NCBI GenBank assembly: GCA_965263205.1
Contig: CBDHHF010000026.1
Location: 1 to 64,000, forward strand
Length of the DNA stretch: 64,000 nucleotides
Direction of reading: 5' to 3'
DNA from: JBCCIM01 sp965263205
GTDB taxonomy: Bacteria > Bacteroidota > Rhodothermia > Rhodothermales > JAHQVL01
Shown here: positions 60,049-64,000 of the stretch, one piece after another
Layout: every line of letters begins with the position of its first letter
Numbering within the stretch: position 1 is the first letter of the stretch
Made by a program: the position numbers and the translations under genes
Notes under the pieces: model-generated
What the model saw: only the letters and a program-made list of their open reading frames with translations
Database searches by the model: none
What the model was told of the DNA's origin: nothing

Positions 60049-62955
60049 ATGGATGGAATAGCGATTATTGGTATGTCCGGGCGATTCCCCGGCTCCAACG
60101 ATGTAAAAGGATTTTGGAAAAACCTGGTGGAAGGGGTCAACTCCATTGTGCCCATTCCCGAAGAGGATATGGAATTGTCGGCATCTGACCGCGAGTTCCT
60201 GACCGATAACCCAAATTTTGTACAGAAAGGCGCTGTTGTTAAAGACGCTGATAAGTTTGATGCCGCATTTTTTGGGATCTATCCCAAGGAAGCCCAGGCC
60301 ATGGATCCGCAGCATCGCCTGTTTTTAGAGTGCAGTTGGGAGGCTATCGAAGATGCCGGCTACATCCCTTCTACGTATCCTGGCTCGATTGGTGTTTATG
60401 CCGGCAGCTACATGAATACGTACACGCTGTGTAGCCTGGAAACCAATCCAGCCTTCATTGCGAGCCTTGCCAATTCTTTCCACGGCGGCGTGCTGCAGAA
60501 CGAACTTGGCAACGACAAAGACTACATGTCCACGCGTGTATCGTTCAAGCTCAACCTGCGTGGTCCGAGTCTGACGGTACAAACCGCTTGTTCGACGTCA
60601 CTTGTTGCGGTTGCACAGGCGTGCATGAGCCTGTCCAACTACCAGTGCGACATGGCATTGGCCGGCGGTTCTACGCTCAAACTTCCTCAGAACAGAGGGT
60701 ACCTGTACGAAACAGATGGCATGGTTTCGCCTGATGGCAACATCCGCACGTTCGACGCCAAAGCCCAGGGTACCGTGTTCGGCAATGGAGTCGCTGTTGT
60801 TTTACTAAAACGACTCGAAGATGCGATTGCAGATGGCGACAGCGTCTATGCCGTCATCAAAGGCTGGGGTGTAAACAACGACGGCGCATCGAAAGTAGGA
60901 TATACAGCGCCTAGTGTCGAAGGCCAAACGGAGGCCATTGCCCTGGCACAGGCCGTTGCCGACATCGATCCACGCACCATTTCTTACGTGGAAGCGCACG
61001 GTACCGGTACGCCCAAGGGCGACCCAATTGAAATTGATGCGCTTACCCAGGCGTTCCGTCTTAAAACCGATGAAAAGCAGTTTTGCCGCATTGGCTCGTT
61101 GAAGCCAAACATCGGACATCTGGACGTCGCAGCGGGCGTAGCCGGCCTGATGAAAACCTCACTAGCCCTGCAAAACAAAGTCATTCCTCCAAGCCTGAAT
61201 TTTGAGACGCCCAATCCTAACATCGATTTTGAACAAACGCCGTTTGTTGTCAACAACAAATTGACGCCCTGGGAAACCGAACACCTCCCCCGTCGGGCCG
61301 GCGTAAGTTCTTTTGGCGTAGGTGGCACCAATGCGCATGTTGTAGTCGAAGAAGCACCCGAAGTGAAGGCTGATCCGACCAAACGGCCATACCATTTGAT
61401 CACGCTCTCCGCGCGCAGTAGTTCGGCCGCCGACAGCATGCTCGACAGGCTACAAGCGCATCTTACGGACAATCCTGATGCAAGCCTGGCTGACATTGCC
61501 TACACGTTGCAGATGGGCCGGCAAACCTTCAACCACTCACGTGCCTTTGTTGCCAGCGATGCCGCCGACGCGCTGGCTATCCTGGATGCGCGCGATCCTA
61601 AACAGATTTTCAGCCGGCAGCAAGTGCGGCGCAATCGGGAAGTTGTTTTTATGTTTCCCGGTCAGGGCGCACAGCACATCCGGATGGGCGGCGACCTGTA
61701 CGAACACGAGCCTGTATATCGCGCTGCCATGGATGCGTGTGCGAAAATTTTGAAACCACTGCTCGGATTCGAAATTCGCGACGTGCTTTACCCGGCAACA
61801 GACCAGGAAGAAGAAGCACGCAAAAAAATCAATCAGACCATGGTGGCCCAGCCTGGCATTTTTGCCACAAGCTACGCGCTGGCCAAGCTGTGGATGCACC
61901 GAGGACTGACACCCAAAGCCATGCTGGGCCACAGCGTTGGTGAATTTGTCGCGGCCTGTCTGGCGGGCGTTTATTCGCTGGAAGACGGCCTCAAGCTTGT
62001 CACGTTGCGTGGCAAACTGATGCAGGACATGCCGGGCGGATCGATGATGGCAGTACGCGCGCCGGCAGCCGACCTGGAAGTGCACCTGACATCAGAAATC
62101 GACGTGGCTGCAATCAACAGTCCGGCCATGTGCGTGCTCTCAGGGCCAACGGAAGCCATTGAGGCGTTGCAAACAAAACTTGAGAACGCAGACATCATTT
62201 GCCGGCCCTTGCATACCTCGCACGCGTTTCACTCCGCGATGATGGAAGATGCCGTGCCTCCTTTTGCAGAGGCCCTTGCATCCATTCCACTGCATGCACC
62301 GCAGATCCCAATTATGTCGACGGTCCACGCGCGCTGGTTAACCGAAGAAGACACCCAAGATCCAACGTACTGGGCGCGCCATCTCAGAGAAACAGTTCGT
62401 TTTTCGGATGCAGTTTCAGAGATCGTTCAGGAATCTAACGATGTATTCCTTGAAGTTGGCCCGGGGCAAACGCTGAGCACCCTTGCACGGCAACATCCGG
62501 ATACAGGCGACAAGCAAGACTTCTTTTCCAGCTTGCCGCACGTACAGCAAACCATTGCTGCCAGCAAATACGCCACGGAAATCATGGGCAAACTCTGGCA
62601 GGCCGGCGTTACGGTGAATTGGACAGCCAATTACACCGACGAGTCGCGGCGCAGGGTTCATCTCCCAACCTATCCGTTTGAGCGAAAAAGATTTTGGTTT
62701 GATGAAGATCAGGAAGCAGTTGCTGCTATGGCCAATGGACATGCCACGAATGGGCATGCTACCAACGGGCACGGTGGGAATGGCACGCTTCCAGCACACG
62801 TCGCAGAGACGGGTTATCAAAATGGGCAAGGTTCAGCCCAGGTTGCAACCATGCCACACATGGCCCTCAGCACAGAACAGCGCCAACTTATTGAACAACA
62901 ATTGCACGTAATGGCGCTCCAGCTACAGGCGTGGCGGAATTTATTGAATGATTGA
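60049..62955 (+). CDS. type I polyketide synthase module (KS-AT)
   Basis: 968 residues. Ketosynthase residues 1-430: Cys181 in VQTACSTSLVAV, His317 in VEAHGTGTPKGDP and His357 in KPNIGHLDVAAG, so active. Acyltransferase ~530-820: PGQGAQHIRMGG, Ser629 in LGHSVGEF and the HAFH motif (725-728), which fits malonyl-CoA specificity. A Gly/Asn-rich linker (TNGHATNGHGGNG) and a short helical tail end the protein; there is no reductase, dehydratase or carrier domain. The needed carriers are on the FkbH protein before it and the ACP-aminotransferase after it, so this is a split module. It extends the FkbH-derived starter by a malonyl unit to a beta-keto intermediate. Confidence 0.95.
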   Translation: MDGIAIIGMSGRFPGSNDVKGFWKNLVEGVNSIVPIPEEDMELSASDREFLTDNPNFVQKGAVVKDADKFDAAFFGIYPKEAQAMDPQHRLFLECSWEAIEDAGYIPSTYPGSIGVYAGSYMNTYTLCSLETNPAFIASLANSFHGGVLQNELGNDKDYMSTRVSFKLNLRGPSLTVQTACSTSLVAVAQACMSLSNYQCDMALAGGSTLKLPQNRGYLYETDGMVSPDGNIRTFDAKAQGTVFGNGVAVVLLKRLEDAIADGDSVYAVIKGWGVNNDGASKVGYTAPSVEGQTEAIALAQAVADIDPRTISYVEAHGTGTPKGDPIEIDALTQAFRLKTDEKQFCRIGSLKPNIGHLDVAAGVAGLMKTSLALQNKVIPPSLNFETPNPNIDFEQTPFVVNNKLTPWETEHLPRRAGVSSFGVGGTNAHVVVEEAPEVKADPTKRPYHLITLSARSSSAADSMLDRLQAHLTDNPDASLADIAYTLQMGRQTFNHSRAFVASDAADALAILDARDPKQIFSRQQVRRNREVVFMFPGQGAQHIRMGGDLYEHEPVYRAAMDACAKILKPLLGFEIRDVLYPATDQEEEARKKINQTMVAQPGIFATSYALAKLWMHRGLTPKAMLGHSVGEFVAACLAGVYSLEDGLKLVTLRGKLMQDMPGGSMMAVRAPAADLEVHLTSEIDVAAINSPAMCVLSGPTEAIEALQTKLENADIICRPLHTSHAFHSAMMEDAVPPFAEALASIPLHAPQIPIMSTVHARWLTEEDTQDPTYWARHLRETVRFSDAVSEIVQESNDVFLEVGPGQTLSTLARQHPDTGDKQDFFSSLPHVQQTIAASKYATEIMGKLWQAGVTVNWTANYTDESRRRVHLPTYPFERKRFWFDEDQEAVAAMANGHATNGHATNGHGGNGTLPAHVAETGYQNGQGSAQVATMPHMALSTEQRQLIEQQLHVMALQLQAWRNLLND

Positions 62956-63007
62956 ACACGTTTCGCTGACTACAGCTACAGATTATTAATTATCGTTACC
63001 TACTCTC

Positions 63008-64000
63008 ATGAGCACTCCAGAAAAACAAAGCCTTGTCCAGTCGAAGCTTAAGTCGGTGTTACTCGATTTATCAGGATTCGACCTCGATGAACTTGACCAG
63101 TCTGCAACCTTCCTCGAATTAGGATTCGATTCGCTCTTCCTGATCCAGTTCAGCCAGGCCCTGAAGACCAACTTCAAGGTCAAAATTTCTTTTCGCCAGC
63201 TGATTGAGAAAATCCCAACGCCGGAAGCCCTGGTTGGATTTCTCGCAGAAAAGGCACCAGACAGCGTCCTGCCGGCAGCAGCACCTGCAACTCCAGCAGC
63301 TCCAGCTACGCCTGCACCAGCCGCGCCTGTTCAGGAAGCGCCTGCAGCACCTGCACCAGCGCCCGCTCCTGCTGCACCTGCACCAGTCCCGGCACCTGCA
63401 TTCAACATGCCGATGCCGATGGCACCAATGAGCCTGCCTGCCGGCGCGAACAACGACGCACTACAGCAGGTGATGGCACACCAGCTCAACGTCATGTCGA
63501 TGCAACTCGCCATGATGACCGGGGCAGCACCAGCTGCAATGCCCGTGGCCGCTCCAGCCGCTGCAGCACTGCCCGCAGCAGCGCCGGCAACGACGGTTGA
63601 AGCGCCAGCAGCCAAAGCAAACAAAACGATGGTCGACGAGCCGGCTTCTGCCGCCAAAGAAGACCAGGCAACAAAAGAGCGCAAGCGTTTTGGCCCCTAC
63701 AAACCAGTCAAACGCGCTGATGACGGTGGCCTTACACCAAAGCAGCAGGCGCATCTAGATGCACTCATCGAGCGCTTTACCAAGCAGACCAAAGAATCCA
63801 AGCGCCGCGCGCAGCAGTTCCGCCCGCATTTTGCAGATCCGCGTGGCATCGCCGGCTTCCGCAAAATCTGGAAAGAAATTGTCTACCAGATCACAACGGT
63901 AAAGTCCAAAGGCTCCAAGCTCTGGGATATCGATGGGAACGAGTACATCGACCTCGCCATGGGCTTCGGACTGAACCTGTTTGGCCAATCGCCCGACTTC
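63008..64000 (+). CDS. acyl carrier protein-aminotransferase fusion, C-terminus beyond window
   Basis: 331 residues visible. Residues 1-85 are an ACP with Ser42 in LELGFDSLFLIQF. A 110-residue Ala/Pro-rich linker follows (AAPATPAPAAPVQEAPAAPA and similar), then a helical region and the start of a class III aminotransferase: GIAGFRKIWKEIVYQITTVK and a SKLWDIDGNEYIDLAMGFGL segment. This resembles the AMT domain of the mycosubtilin/iturin-type synthases, which turns a beta-keto acyl chain on a carrier into a beta-amino acyl chain. It starts 52 bases after the KS-AT gene. More domains, perhaps NRPS condensation modules, may follow outside the window. Confidence 0.92.
   Translation, partial: MSTPEKQSLVQSKLKSVLLDLSGFDLDELDQSATFLELGFDSLFLIQFSQALKTNFKVKISFRQLIEKIPTPEALVGFLAEKAPDSVLPAAAPATPAAPATPAPAAPVQEAPAAPAPAPAPAAPAPVPAPAFNMPMPMAPMSLPAGANNDALQQVMAHQLNVMSMQLAMMTGAAPAAMPVAAPAAAALPAAAPATTVEAPAAKANKTMVDEPASAAKEDQATKERKRFGPYKPVKRADDGGLTPKQQAHLDALIERFTKQTKESKRRAQQFRPHFADPRGIAGFRKIWKEIVYQITTVKSKGSKLWDIDGNEYIDLAMGFGLNLFGQSPDF

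Noticed and set aside
60049..62955. Fatty-acid synthase ketosynthase instead of a polyketide synthase
   Set aside because: The KS-AT fusion, neighbouring FkbH and ACP-aminotransferase are typical of polyketide lines, not of type II fatty-acid synthesis.

Overview
The window reads as a chromosomal stretch of a Gram-negative, probably marine, heterotroph. The gene families point to Bacteroidota in the broad sense, and Rhodothermia/Rhodothermota-like bacteria are my best guess: DUF5916 outer-membrane proteins, reg_prop sensor kinases, DUF1080 3-keto-sugar hydrolases, sortilin-like repeat lipoproteins, and TonB and patatin/BamA-type envelope proteins. The guess rests on protein content only. I found no rRNA, tRNA, CRISPR array or transposase.

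Layout. 1-3758 holds a partial hypothetical gene and four minus-strand genes for secreted or envelope proteins (TonB-like, NTR-domain, two DUF1080), each broken by one single-base frameshift. 3866-13077 is a fatty-acid beta-oxidation regulon on the minus strand: TetR regulator, acyl-CoA ligase, hydroxyacyl-CoA dehydrogenase/enoyl-CoA hydratase (frameshifted), thiolase and FadE-type acyl-CoA dehydrogenase. 13327-26443 mixes envelope and sugar genes: DUF4097, DUF3500, HDOD, a YdcZ-type transporter, an aldo/keto reductase, a large FG-GAP plus double-DUF1080 secreted protein, an outer-membrane barrel, an SDR/TIM-barrel/Gfo-Idh cluster and a Nudix hydrolase. Together they suggest use of oxidised (3-keto) glycosides. 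26714-32211 is a tight four-gene plus-strand operon: DUF6625 glycosyltransferase, beta-propeller lipoprotein, second glycosyltransferase, sulfotransferase-like P-loop protein. Facing it on the minus strand are a prolyl-4-hydroxylase-like 2OG-Fe(II) oxygenase and, just upstream of that, a small protein with a leader-like N-terminus and a tandem PPPAPTHDD-type tail. I regard this pair as the most interesting candidate for an undescribed peptide-modification system. A large reg_prop histidine kinase lies upstream of it.

37149-47214 carries an SLC12-like permease, a DUF5916 protein, a rearranged dehydrogenase/sulfatase remnant, a patatin/BamA fusion and a beta-CASP RNase-like protein. 47988-64000 is an exopolysaccharide locus: export protein, tyrosine kinase, initiating sugar transferase, a three-gene module for a diacetamido or acetamido sugar, GNAT and polysaccharide deacetylase. 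It runs into a polyketide module: FkbH with its own carrier domain, KS-AT, and ACP-aminotransferase, the last truncated by the window end.

Two features cut across the window. Single-base indels are frequent in minus-strand genes of the first 43 kb and look more like assembly errors than decay. Intergenic regions carry word-like repeats in a 7/14-nt register, and the palindrome GCCGGC is strongly over-used. No computation was run: domain calls come from recognising motifs by eye.
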